64,000 bases of DNA from Agrobacterium arsenijevicii. Lineage in GTDB: Bacteria > Pseudomonadota > Alphaproteobacteria > Rhizobiales > Rhizobiaceae. How positions within the stretch are numbered: position 1 is the first letter of the stretch; each line of letters opens with the position of its first letter. The position numbers and the translations under genes are program-made. The notes below the pieces were generated by a model. The model saw only the letters and a program-made list of their open reading frames with translations, did not search any database and was not told the DNA's origin. Of the stretch, positions 37,555-46,282 are shown piece by piece. The DNA lies in NCBI GenBank assembly GCA_000949895.1, contig JWIT01000002.1:62001-126000 (forward strand), in the 5' to 3' direction.

Positions 37555-38214
37555 TTAGCCCCTGTTATGCCCGCTATGATAAATTTCGAGATCCGGCGGC
37601 GCCGGAATGGCTTGGAAAAGCCCGTCCGCGCCGTCGACGATCAATACCTGTGCGCCCGTATCGATCGTGTGACCGGATGCGGCTTGCGCGCGCAGGAAGT
37701 GAATATTGTCATGCCGGTCTTTGACCCGCACGGTACCGGGTTTGCCCTGATCGAGAGGTCCGATGGTGACCGTGCCAACAAGTCCCAGAAAATCGGCCTG
37801 TTCGAGTGCGTTTGTCTCATCGCGTGGAATGATTTTCGCAACGGCCAGGCTGAGTGACCGTGTCGTCGGAATGCTGGCGGCGAGTGCGCCGGTCACGGCC
37901 GCATAAAGCGGTAACGGCCCAAGGAATGTTGCAGAAGCGATTGCCTGGATGGAAAAACCGGCGACGGAAAAAGCCGAGAGCAGGATAACCGCTAGAACAA
38001 GTAGTGGCACACCACCGGCGTTGAGCCAGGACATCCAGCTGCCGAGCAATCCCGCTTCGGTATCGCCTGGCGCGTGATAGCTGAAGCTGTCATCAATAAG
38101 CCCTGAAGCCGATATGCCAAGCAGAACCGAGACAAGTTCAACGATGCCTAGTCCGGCGACCGTCAGCAGGGCGATCCAGAAGGGAGCAGTGCCTGGCTGG
38201 ACAATGCCCTCCAT
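37555..38214 (-). CDS. yqiJ: YqiJ/NfeD-like membrane protein
   Basis: 219 residues. Three hydrophobic segments (about 13-35, 70-95, 100-120) are followed by a C-terminal OB-fold-like domain (FLGLVGTVTIGPLDQGKPGTVRV onwards). The pairing with a flotillin gene is the same as E. coli yqiJK and the NfeD-flotillin pairs of Gram-positives, where the partner helps localise the flotillin. Its ATG overlaps the stop of the PspA-like gene by one base. Confidence 0.88.
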   Translation of the reverse strand: MEGIVQPGTAPFWIALLTVAGLGIVELVSVLLGISASGLIDDSFSYHAPGDTEAGLLGSWMSWLNAGGVPLLVLAVILLSAFSVAGFSIQAIASATFLGPLPLYAAVTGALAASIPTTRSLSLAVAKIIPRDETNALEQADFLGLVGTVTIGPLDQGKPGTVRVKDRHDNIHFLRAQAASGHTIDTGAQVLIVDGADGLFQAIPAPPDLEIYHSGHNRG

Positions 38215-39323
38215 CAGCGTTGTCCCTCGCGGAATGCCTTGAGACGTGCTTCGATTGCGCTCTGACGCTGCATGCGGCCGAGTTCCTCAACCTCTGCTGC
38301 GCCGTTGTTGGGCTTGGCCGGGGTGCCGGTTACCCTTTCGATGGCGTCGAGCGCGTCCGCCAGGCGGCGGTCGTTGCGCTGGGATGGGGTCGTATCGGCC
38401 GTGGGCGTGATGCGTTCGGCGCGCTTGGCGTCCTCAAGCCGCTTTTGCGCATCCGCCTTGGCAGAGGCGACGCTGCGCAACGTGGTTTCAGCCTCTGCAA
38501 TTTCGGCGGCATTCTCGAGGATAGCCTTGTTCAGCGCCTCGCGCTGCGCCTCCAGATCGATCTGCAGCCCGGTAGCCGCCCGTGCCAGATCCTCGCGGCC
38601 GTTTTCGAGCCCGATCCTGATTTTGTCGTCGAGATCGCGGATTTCCTCGTCGAGATCGGCGGCCTTGGCCTTCAGGCGATGGCCGGCGGCAACCGCCACG
38701 CCGAGTGCGGATCGTGCCTCCTCGGCGATCTTTGCGATTTCCCGCACCGCCTGTTGTGCGACTGCGACCGGATTGGATGCCTCCGCCGCATCGACGGCGG
38801 TGTTCATGACACCGGCGATGACACGGCCGAGTCGGCCGAGAATACCTTCATTGTTCATCGAAGCCTCCCTGTTTGGTTGGAAACCGGCTTTTATGCCGGC
38901 ATGGATGCTGATGGTTTCGCCTTCAAAAACGAGGCGTGCTTCTGAAAAGTCATTCCAGCCGTCCTGATAGCCCCGCACGATATAGGGCACCACGACGCGG
39001 CCCGAGAGGGTGGCGATGCTGAGAGTGTCCGGCCCCTTGACCGAAAACAGCTTGCTGTCGAGCGGGATGTCCCGCACCGGCTCCTGCGGATCACGATGGC
39101 TATGGTCACGCAAAGCCAGCGTCACCATTCGGGAAGGAAGGCCGGTCTTGGCCCTGATTTCTTCGTAAGCTGCTGCATGCAGCACAACGAGATTGGCGCC
39201 TTCGGTCTGGTCGAGGATCGCCATTGCACGCCGATATGCAAAGAGTGTTTCTTCGAGAGAAGACCGGTCCTCCTCCGACAGATTGAGTGCCAAAACGACG
39301 TTAGACAACAGTTTCGTGCTCAT
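38214..39323 (-). CDS. PspA/IM30-family protein with N-terminal TnpB-like domain
   Basis: 369 residues from ATG 39323. Residues 156-369 are PspA-like: an amphipathic start (MNNEGILGRLGRVIAGVMN), AVREIAKIAEEARSALG, GREDLARAATG and a long coiled coil; such proteins bind stressed membranes. Residues 1-146 resemble the N-terminal part of IS605-family TnpB/OrfB: LHAAAYEEIRAKTGLPSRMV, PLDSKLFSVKG and LSIATLSGRVVVPYIVRGYQ match its conserved blocks in order, with shortened helical spacers. The RuvC nuclease and zinc finger are absent. No stop separates the two parts. A strong ribosome site stands before residue 156, so PspA alone may also be made. ATG 39323 lacks a clear ribosome site. Confidence 0.8.
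   Translation of the reverse strand: MSTKLLSNVVLALNLSEEDRSSLEETLFAYRRAMAILDQTEGANLVVLHAAAYEEIRAKTGLPSRMVTLALRDHSHRDPQEPVRDIPLDSKLFSVKGPDTLSIATLSGRVVVPYIVRGYQDGWNDFSEARLVFEGETISIHAGIKAGFQPNREASMNNEGILGRLGRVIAGVMNTAVDAAEASNPVAVAQQAVREIAKIAEEARSALGVAVAAGHRLKAKAADLDEEIRDLDDKIRIGLENGREDLARAATGLQIDLEAQREALNKAILENAAEIAEAETTLRSVASAKADAQKRLEDAKRAERITPTADTTPSQRNDRRLADALDAIERVTGTPAKPNNGAAEVEELGRMQRQSAIEARLKAFREGQR
38856..38870 (-). promoter_or_regulatory. Internal ribosome binding site and start for a PspA-only product
   Basis: On the coding strand AGGGAGG (38864-38870) lies five bases before an in-frame ATG (38856-38858). This would give a 214-residue protein beginning MNNEGILGRLG, exactly where PspA homology begins and close to the usual PspA length of about 220. 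Confidence 0.7.
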
Positions 39324-39426
39324 ACGAAATATATAAAGCACTTCATTGGTGCTTTCAAGGAGGTGCTGCGAAATATCGGCGAATTTTTCAACCCTGCATA
39401 GATTTATTTCCCGCTTCAGATGTACT

Positions 39427-40962
39427 TTAGGCCGTGCCAAACCATCGGGCAGCGGCCTCTGTAATTTCATCCTCGTCAGGAATGGAATCCGTGGCCCATG
39501 CGACAATCCCGTCGGGACGCACTAACACGACGCTTAATCCCAGCTGGTCCATGGCGTTACCTGCGACATATGAGATCCGCCCGGCCCAACGACCAGCCAG
39601 CGCTTCAGGCGATGCATCGGCGCCAAAGTTTAGAAACAGACCTTTTCCCTCCCTCAGAAGTTCGCCGATCTTCCTCCCGTCAGCCAGTTCGAAGTCCGGA
39701 ACGTTGCGGCCAACCAGCGGATGGTTGCCGCCAAGGTCATAATGGAGGGAAATACCCCATACACGCTCGGCGAAATATGTCGCGCCGTCACGGGTTTCGA
39801 TGAGATCGCGGATGATGGCCTCCAGCGCCCGCGTGCTTCGGCTTGGGCGCATGAGCGCGACCTGGGCGCGTGACCAGTCGAGGACCTGCGCGCCCACCGG
39901 GTGCCGCTCGCTCGTATAGCTGTCCAGCAATCCACCCGGCGCATCGCCACGGATCGTTGCTGCAAGCTTCCAGCCAAGATTGATCGCATCGCCCAGTCCG
40001 AGATTAAGTCCCTGGCCGCCGAGCGGCGAGTGGATATGTGCGGCATCTCCCGCCAGCAATACCCGGCCGTTGCGGTAGGTCGTTGCCTGATAGGCGCGAT
40101 CCGTCCAGGTGGTTGCGAGTTCAAGGCTCGTCACGGTGACGTCGGTGCCGGAAACATGCCGCAATACTGTCTGCACATGTTCTCGTGTTATAGGGTGGGT
40201 TCGGTGAAACCGGCCACCGTCGAAATCTACCATCGCGATGATCCCGGGTTCTTGATAGGTGTACATGCCGGTCGGCGTGTAGTGGCGGCCCGGAACGAGT
40301 TTTTCCGGATCTGCCATTTCGACCATCACGGAATAGCCCGTGAATTCGGGATCGGTGCCGATAAAATCGAAACCGCCCGTTTTGCGCACGGTGCTGCGGC
40401 CGCCATCGCAGCCAATGAGCCAGCGCCCGCAAAATGCCTGACCGTCGGCATGAACGGTCACGGCCTCGTCCGATTGCTCGAAGCCTTCAACACCGGCGCC
40501 ACGCCTGATCTCGGCCCCCATTGCGGTTGCGCGTTTCTCTAGAACAGATTCGATCTCTGCCATGCTGGAGGCCATGGCGACAGGCATCGAACCGGGCAGG
40601 CGATAGGGCCATTTCGATGTATCGACATTGTCGTGGAAGAACTGAATGCCGGCGAAGTGGCCGCCCGGTCGGCGTTTCTGGTGCATCCAGTGAGCGGCCA
40701 ACGCGTTGCTGCCGTTCGATTGTTCTTTCGCCTGCTGTTCGGCAATATCATCCAGCAAACCACGACGATGGAAGCTTTCGATGGTGGGTGCGGAAAGGCC
40801 GCGCATGCCGAAGGGGAGTTTCTTTAGCGGGGAATAAGGGTCCGGCGCTTGTTCCAGCACCAGTACGGAGAGGTTTGCGAGACGCAGCTCGCAGGCGAGA
40901 AACAGGCCGACCGGACCGGCACCGGCGATCACGACATCATAAATCTCTGGTGTATTTGGCAT
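39427..40962 (-). CDS. FAD-dependent aromatic monooxygenase (PHBH/Rox class)
   Basis: 511 residues. FAD-binding GAGPVGLFLACELRLANLSVLVLE, the DG motif LIGCDGGRSTVRK and the GD motif LLAGDAAHIHSPLGGQGLNLGL define class A flavin hydroxylases. The C-terminal ~100 residues form the thioredoxin-like dimer domain of MhpA/Rox/PgaE relatives (VVLVRPDGIVAWAT). It hydroxylates an aromatic or polyketide substrate with NAD(P)H. ATG 40962 has AAGGAG upstream. Substrate unknown; a degenerate copy of the organosulfur-island element lies about 120 bp upstream. Confidence 0.9.
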   Translation of the reverse strand: MPNTPEIYDVVIAGAGPVGLFLACELRLANLSVLVLEQAPDPYSPLKKLPFGMRGLSAPTIESFHRRGLLDDIAEQQAKEQSNGSNALAAHWMHQKRRPGGHFAGIQFFHDNVDTSKWPYRLPGSMPVAMASSMAEIESVLEKRATAMGAEIRRGAGVEGFEQSDEAVTVHADGQAFCGRWLIGCDGGRSTVRKTGGFDFIGTDPEFTGYSVMVEMADPEKLVPGRHYTPTGMYTYQEPGIIAMVDFDGGRFHRTHPITREHVQTVLRHVSGTDVTVTSLELATTWTDRAYQATTYRNGRVLLAGDAAHIHSPLGGQGLNLGLGDAINLGWKLAATIRGDAPGGLLDSYTSERHPVGAQVLDWSRAQVALMRPSRSTRALEAIIRDLIETRDGATYFAERVWGISLHYDLGGNHPLVGRNVPDFELADGRKIGELLREGKGLFLNFGADASPEALAGRWAGRISYVAGNAMDQLGLSVVLVRPDGIVAWATDSIPDEDEITEAAARWFGTA

Positions 40963-41197
40963 GAACTGCTCCTTTGGGTCGTTCGACCGGAGCGGCTCGT
41001 CGTTTTTGACAACCACACGGACGAACAAATTGACGCCTGAACAGCGCCGTTGTTCGTCGTGGGACTCATGCACAGGGCATGGACAGATCTTTCGTTTTCG
41101 AAAGGACTTGGGCTAGACCACACCAAGTCGTGCCTTTTTCGACGCGTGTTCTATAGCGCCGGAACAATCGGCTGGCAAGAGTTGCCATCCCTCACAG

Positions 41198-42052
41198 TCA
41201 CGCCCGATGCTCCCGGAAAGCGGCGGTGAGTGCGCGCAGCGCCTCGCGGGATCTGCTGTCGGTAAGGGTGGAGAACATGATGATCTCCGTGGGCGGAAGC
41301 GGCGGCAGGCCGAAACGCTGGCTCACCTCGATAGTGCCGGGCGGCGCCAGCCGGCAGGAGAAGGCTGAAATGGCGAGCCCTGCCGAGACGGCTGCGCTCA
41401 CCATCGACGATGTGCCGCCCAGAAAGACTTCCGTCCACGCGATGGCGGCGGAATCCAGCGCGCGGGCGGCGATGTTGCGCACGCCGCAGGTTGGCGAAAG
41501 CGCTGCCAGCCGCAAGGGTTCGCCCTGACGATGTTCGAATTGCGGGGCTGCGAACCAGCCGAAATGCTCCTGCCCAAGCACCTCGCCATCGCGCCTGTCG
41601 TCTTCGCGCCGGATGATTGCGGCGTCTATTTCACCCCGGTCGAAAGCGTCCAGCAAGTTGCGGGAATGGTCCATCCGCACTTCAATTGTCAGTCCCGGAT
41701 CATGTGCGTTGAGCCGCGCCAGCAGGGTCGGCACTTCCGGCCCGGCAACGTGCGCGGCAATGCCAAGGCCGAAACGTCGGCGCGAGGCGAAAAGGCCGAC
41801 TATGGCGCGATCATGCGCCGCAAGGAATTCGCGGGCGGGCGCGAGAAATACGGCGCCCTGCGCCGATAGTCGCACCGAACGTGGCGTCCGTTCAATCAGC
41901 CGCTGACCGAGCCGGTCTTCCAGCCGCTTCAGCTTGACGCTGATGGCGCCCTGTGTGGTTCCGAGCGCTTCGGCGGCGCGGGTAAAGCTCTGATGATCGG
42001 CGATCGTCACGAAGGCCTGGACGGCATCCACATCCAGCGTGGTCATATCCAT
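41198..42052 (-). CDS. LysR-family regulator
   Basis: 284 residues. The helix-turn-helix reads SFTRAAEALGTTQGAISVKLKRLE, then a PBP2-type effector domain. ATG 42052 (MDMTTLDVDAVQAF) is chosen because LysR homology begins there; the upstream open frame is unlike the family. It diverges from the DHA2 efflux gene across 161 bp, a typical regulator-pump pair. Confidence 0.92.
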   Translation of the reverse strand: MDMTTLDVDAVQAFVTIADHQSFTRAAEALGTTQGAISVKLKRLEDRLGQRLIERTPRSVRLSAQGAVFLAPAREFLAAHDRAIVGLFASRRRFGLGIAAHVAGPEVPTLLARLNAHDPGLTIEVRMDHSRNLLDAFDRGEIDAAIIRREDDRRDGEVLGQEHFGWFAAPQFEHRQGEPLRLAALSPTCGVRNIAARALDSAAIAWTEVFLGGTSSMVSAAVSAGLAISAFSCRLAPPGTIEVSQRFGLPPLPPTEIIMFSTLTDSRSREALRALTAAFREHRA

Positions 42053-42213
42053 AATCCTGATTTGTTGTCTCTGAAATATCCAATCATCCAATTCAGTTAT
42101 GGTCAAGCTTTGGTTAGTTTGCCTCCGGCTCTGCAACTCACGGACTGGAGCGAGTGCGGCTTCCGCCATGACAGGATTTCGCCGCGACGGTCCGAACCAT
42201 AAAAGGCTGAAGA

Positions 42214-43734
42214 ATGACCCTTGCCGTTACCGCCCCAACCGGCAGCAGAAGCGTCCTCGCGCTCGCTGCCGTCTGTCTCTCCGCCCTGATGTTCGGACTG
42301 GAAATCTCCAGTGTGCCGGCGATCCTGCCAACGCTCGAACAGGTGCTGCATGCGGATTTCCGGCAGCTTCAGTGGATCATGAACGCCTATACGATCGGCG
42401 TGACAATGGTGCTGATGGCGACGGGGGCGCTGGCCGACCGTTTCGGCCGCAAGCGTGTCTTCGTTGCGAGCATTGTCGCTTTCGCCTTTTCCTCCCTCGC
42501 CTGCGGCATGACGGAAAGCGTTGCGGTGTTGATCGGCGCGCGTTTCCTTCAGGGCCTGAGCGGCGGGGCAATGCTGGTGTGCCAGATCGCCATCCTGTCG
42601 CACCAGTTTCGCACGGCGCGCGAGCGCGGCATGGCGTTCGGCTGGTGGGGTATCATTTCCGGCGTGGGGCTCGGTTTCGGCCCGATCATCGGCGGCGCCA
42701 TCGTTGCGCTTTGGAGCTGGGAATGGGTGTTCCTCGTTCACGTGGCGCTCAGCGTCGTGACATTGCTGCTTGCCGTGGGTGGCATCACGGAATCACGCGA
42801 TCCGGAGGCGACGCGCCTCGATCTTGCCGGCATCACCACGCTTTCGGTTGCCGTATTCTGCCTTGCCTTTTTCATCACGCAGGGGCCGGAACTCGGCTTT
42901 GCCAGTCCAAAGGCGCTTTTGATCCTTGGCGTGTCGGCCGCAAGTTTCATTACTTTCGTCATCGTGGAAAAGCTTGCTCCGAGACCGATGTTCGACTTTT
43001 CCGTGTTCCATATCCGGCCTTTTTCCGGGGCTATCATCGGTTCGGCGGCGATGAACATCAGCTTCTGGCCGTTCATGATCTATCTGCCGATCTGGTTTCA
43101 GGCAGGCCTTGGTTATGACAGCGTCACCGCCGGTCTCGGCCTGCTCGCCTATACGCTGCCCGCGCTGGTCGTGCCGCCATTGGCCGAGCGTCTGTCGTTG
43201 CGTTATCAACCCCGCCTTGTCATCCCGGCCGGGCTGTTCACCATCGGTCTCGGCTTCATGCTGATGAAGCTCGGCAGCGGTGTCGCAAATGCAAGCTGGT
43301 TGACCATGCTGCCCGGCTGTATCCTGTCCGGTGTCGGGCTTGGTCTCACCAATACGCCGGTCACCAACACCACGACTGGTGCGGTTCCCGCCGCCCGTTC
43401 CGGCATGGCTTCCGGCATCGACATGAGCGCGCGAATGATCTCGCTCGCCATCAACATCCCGATCATGGGCTTCATTCTGGTTCAGGGCGTCTGGTCTTCG
43501 CTTCGGGCAAACCTGCCCTCCGGCGCTGACGTGTCCGACCTGCGTTCGCTTGCGGAGAGGATCGCGGCCGGAACGGTGGGATCGTCGGCAGAGCGTGTTT
43601 CGGATGCGCTCGTCCATCAGGCACTCGCAGACGGTTTCGGCATGGTCATGCTCTATGCCGGCGTCAGCGTCTGGTTACTCGCCGCTCTCAGCTTTGTGGT
43701 CTTCGGCCCGGCGCGAAAGCTTGCCCACGGTTAG
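42214..43734 (+). CDS. DHA2-family MFS drug exporter (14 membrane segments)
   Basis: 506 residues. Motif C-like GGAMLVCQIAIL and GVGLGFGPIIGGAIV in TM5, motif A GALADRFGRKRVF after TM2, and 14 predicted hydrophobic segments place it in the EmrB/QacA group of proton-driven exporters. AGGCTGAAGA precedes the ATG. Probably induced through the divergent LysR. The stop is 27 bp from the convergent acyl-CoA dehydrogenase-like gene. Confidence 0.92.
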   Translation: MTLAVTAPTGSRSVLALAAVCLSALMFGLEISSVPAILPTLEQVLHADFRQLQWIMNAYTIGVTMVLMATGALADRFGRKRVFVASIVAFAFSSLACGMTESVAVLIGARFLQGLSGGAMLVCQIAILSHQFRTARERGMAFGWWGIISGVGLGFGPIIGGAIVALWSWEWVFLVHVALSVVTLLLAVGGITESRDPEATRLDLAGITTLSVAVFCLAFFITQGPELGFASPKALLILGVSAASFITFVIVEKLAPRPMFDFSVFHIRPFSGAIIGSAAMNISFWPFMIYLPIWFQAGLGYDSVTAGLGLLAYTLPALVVPPLAERLSLRYQPRLVIPAGLFTIGLGFMLMKLGSGVANASWLTMLPGCILSGVGLGLTNTPVTNTTTGAVPAARSGMASGIDMSARMISLAINIPIMGFILVQGVWSSLRANLPSGADVSDLRSLAERIAAGTVGSSAERVSDALVHQALADGFGMVMLYAGVSVWLLAALSFVVFGPARKLAHG

Positions 43735-43761
43735 GGGCGGCTTTTGCGCGGGCACGGTGAT

Positions 43762-44943
43762 TCAGGCGGTTTTCAGGATTTGCAGCCCCACCGAAGGTTG
43801 GGCAGCGGCGGTCTCCTCGCGGCTCCAACGGCCAAAGGCGGAGCGGCCCAGGATGGAAATCGACGTATCTTCCTGCGGTGCATGGACGAGCACGGTCTGG
43901 ATGTCGCGGAAATGCCGCTCCAGCTCCAGATCGGCTCCGAGACCGGGGTTGCCGATGCCTCGCACCGCGATCTGCACGGCATCGCGCAGCTGCCGGCCGG
44001 CAAGCAGCCTTGCCCTGATAAAACCTTCCGCCTCGCCATTGTTGTTTTCGAGCGTGCCGAAAATGATCTGGCGGGCGCCGGAAACCAGTAGGTCGATTTC
44101 GCCTGAAAGCGTTATGAAACGTTCCGTACGGGCGATGGGATGGCCGAGATTGGCCGGTACACGCTCATGCGCGAAGCGGATGAAGGTGGCCTGAGCGGCC
44201 TCGGCCACGCCGAGATAAAGCGCCGTCAAAGCCAGCGTGAGTGCCGCATGCGCCCGGTTGTCCTGCTGGGCGACCGACGGGTCGACGAGGTCGATGACGT
44301 TTTCCGCGGGGATTTCGACATTGGTATATTCCACGTCGTGCGATCCCGTGGCGCGCATGCCAAGGCTCTGCCAGTTCTCGATGACCTTGATGCCCGGCAC
44401 TCCGTTCGGCACCACGAATGTTCCGACACGCGCCGGTGTTTCATCGGTCTGCGCCCAGACAAGAAAATGCGTCAGGCCGTATGCACCCGTCACGAAACGT
44501 TTGCGGCCGGTGATCGACCAGCCGTTTTTTGTCCGGCGGGCAAGCGTTGCGGGCAGACCACCGCGCGCGGGCGACCCCAGTTCCGGCTCGACACGCGCGG
44601 CGTTGAGCAGCAGCGGCCGCTGTTTTGCATCCGCCAAAAGCCGCCGATAGAGATCTTCGGGCCAGTGGTTTTTGGACGCTTGGGCGAGATGGGTGAAGAT
44701 CGTCATGGCGCTGATCAGGGCCACGGACGGATCGCCCCGGCCGAGTGCCGCCAGAATATGGGCGGTATCGGCAAGCGTGGCGCCCTGACCGCCATAACGC
44801 GTCGCAACCGTGCTTTCGAGAAGGCCGCTCTCGTGAACGGCGCGGATGCCCGTCCAGGGAAACTGGCCGGTCTGGTCCGCATCCGGTGCGGCCTGCGCAA
44901 TGATGCGCACGGTTGCGTCGAGGACGGCTGTATCATGGGACAT
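43762..44943 (-). CDS. Acyl-CoA dehydrogenase-like flavoprotein (SfnB/DszC type)
   Basis: 393 residues. TRYGGQGATLADTAHILAALGRGDPSVAL, WSITGRKRFVTGA and WQSLGMRATGSHDVEYTNVEIP follow the acyl-CoA dehydrogenase fold of the SfnB/DszC branch, flavin monooxygenases used in sulfone or thiophene metabolism. The catalytic Glu of true acyl-CoA dehydrogenases is not evident at the usual place. ATG 44943 has GGAG eight bases upstream. It lies 65 bp behind the SsuD-like gene, so both probably serve organosulfur oxidation. Confidence 0.85.
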   Translation of the reverse strand: MSHDTAVLDATVRIIAQAAPDADQTGQFPWTGIRAVHESGLLESTVATRYGGQGATLADTAHILAALGRGDPSVALISAMTIFTHLAQASKNHWPEDLYRRLLADAKQRPLLLNAARVEPELGSPARGGLPATLARRTKNGWSITGRKRFVTGAYGLTHFLVWAQTDETPARVGTFVVPNGVPGIKVIENWQSLGMRATGSHDVEYTNVEIPAENVIDLVDPSVAQQDNRAHAALTLALTALYLGVAEAAQATFIRFAHERVPANLGHPIARTERFITLSGEIDLLVSGARQIIFGTLENNNGEAEGFIRARLLAGRQLRDAVQIAVRGIGNPGLGADLELERHFRDIQTVLVHAPQEDTSISILGRSAFGRWSREETAAAQPSVGLQILKTA

Positions 44944-45008
44944 GCGACTGGCTCCATTTTGCACTTCAAAAAAAGTGCCCGGTCAGGCGACCGGGCCGGA
45001 TTGCGGCA

Positions 45009-46112
45009 TCAGGCAGCGGTCTTTTTCTTCGCGTTTTCCCGTTCGCGAATGCCTTCACGGACAAGCGGCAGGATATACCGGCCATAATCGACCGCATCGT
45101 TGTAATTGTCATAACCGCGGATCGAGATCAGATCGGCGCCAAGATCGATATAGTCGAGGATGGAATCCGCGATCGTGCGCGGGGAACCGACCAGTGCGGT
45201 GGTGGCTCCACTGGCATTGGTGGCCGTTACCGTCGGATACCAGAGGGCGCGGTCATGCACGTCGCCGCGTGCGGCAATCTCCAGAAGCCGTTGCGAACCG
45301 ACATTGGCCGGACGCGGCGCGTTGAGTGGTGCGCGCGTCACGCCTTTCTGGCGGTTCTCGTTCAGCCGATCCAGAGTTCTGTGGGCCTTTTCCCAGGCCA
45401 GCTCATCCGTCTCAGCCACGATCGGCCGGAATGTGACCCAGATGCGGGGGCGATCGGTCCGGCCAGCCTTTGCGGCTTCCGCATAGACCCGTTCGATCTG
45501 CTGTTTGGTTTCGGCAAGCGGCTCTCCCCAGAGCCCGAAAATGTCACAGAGCGAACCACCGATACGATAGGCGGCGTCCGACGAACCGCCGAGTGAAATC
45601 GGAATGAGCCCGTTGGTGGGACGCACTGCGCTGCGGAACTGCTTGAACTGGTAATATTTTCCATCGAAGTCGAAGGGCTCTTTGGAGGTCCACGCCAAAC
45701 GTAGGATGCGGATATATTCCTCCTGCCGCTCGTAACGTTCTTCCTTGTTGAGGAAGTCGCCTTCACGCGCCTGTTCTTCGTCGCTACCGCCGGCAATGAA
45801 GTGCACCACGACACGTCCGCCGCTCAATTGATCGAGCGTTGCAAGCGACTTGGCGGCGACCGTGGGGTAAACCGTGTTTGGCCGCAGGGCGACGATGATC
45901 TTGATGTTTTTCGTGTGCGCCAGCACCGTGGCGCCCAGCGTGAAAGGATCGAAAGAAGACGAGGAATAGGGGATCAGCGTATAGTTGAAACCGTAATCAT
46001 CAAGGGCGCGGGCATAGCGCTCCAGAAAAACAGGATCCACAGGCGCATCGGGAACAGGGTTCAAGTCGTTCGATGCATTGGGAAAGCTTACGCTGATAAA
46101 TTCCGCGGACAT
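45009..46112 (-). CDS. SsuD-like FMNH2-dependent alkanesulfonate monooxygenase
   Basis: 367 residues, SsuD length. LLM-fold blocks include ALDDYGFNYTLIPYSSSSFDPFTLGA, LRPNTVYPTVAAKSLATLDQLSGGRVVVHFIAGG and EYIRILRLAWTSKEPFDFDGKYY. These match the alkanesulfonate/dimethylsulfone monooxygenase branch, which releases sulfite using reduced flavin from a separate reductase (not in this window). It begins its own unit: the conserved element at 46165-46206 lies 52 bp upstream of its ATG. Confidence 0.87.
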   Translation of the reverse strand: MSAEFISVSFPNASNDLNPVPDAPVDPVFLERYARALDDYGFNYTLIPYSSSSFDPFTLGATVLAHTKNIKIIVALRPNTVYPTVAAKSLATLDQLSGGRVVVHFIAGGSDEEQAREGDFLNKEERYERQEEYIRILRLAWTSKEPFDFDGKYYQFKQFRSAVRPTNGLIPISLGGSSDAAYRIGGSLCDIFGLWGEPLAETKQQIERVYAEAAKAGRTDRPRIWVTFRPIVAETDELAWEKAHRTLDRLNENRQKGVTRAPLNAPRPANVGSQRLLEIAARGDVHDRALWYPTVTATNASGATTALVGSPRTIADSILDYIDLGADLISIRGYDNYNDAVDYGRYILPLVREGIRERENAKKKTAA

Positions 46113-46164
46113 GGGCGCTCCTTCAGGTTCAATGCATGCATGTTAGGGCGCGGTGCAGGGGCGA

Positions 46165-46206
46165 GGAAGACAGGTCTTTCTTTTTCTATGGAATATGTAG
46201 AAAATA
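46165..46206 (-). promoter_or_regulatory. Copy A of the conserved 42-bp element
   Basis: On the plus strand it reads GAC-AGGTC-TTTC then the invariant core TTCTTTTTCTAT, followed by the inverted repeat TTTTCTAT-N7-GTAGAAAA. About 35 of 42 bases match copy C at 59284. It stands directly before the SsuD-like gene and probably binds a sulfur-status regulator. Confidence 0.75.
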
Positions 46207-46282
46207 TTCCCTGCGACTGCCTCTGATATAGGACTAGCAACCGCTGCCGCGTTTCCGTCTTCGAGTCTATGCCGCCGCGTCG

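Noticed and set aside
38865-39323. An active IS605-type insertion sequence
   Set aside because: Only the N-terminal TnpB-like part is present; there is no RuvC domain, no TnpA, and no recognisable left or right ends.
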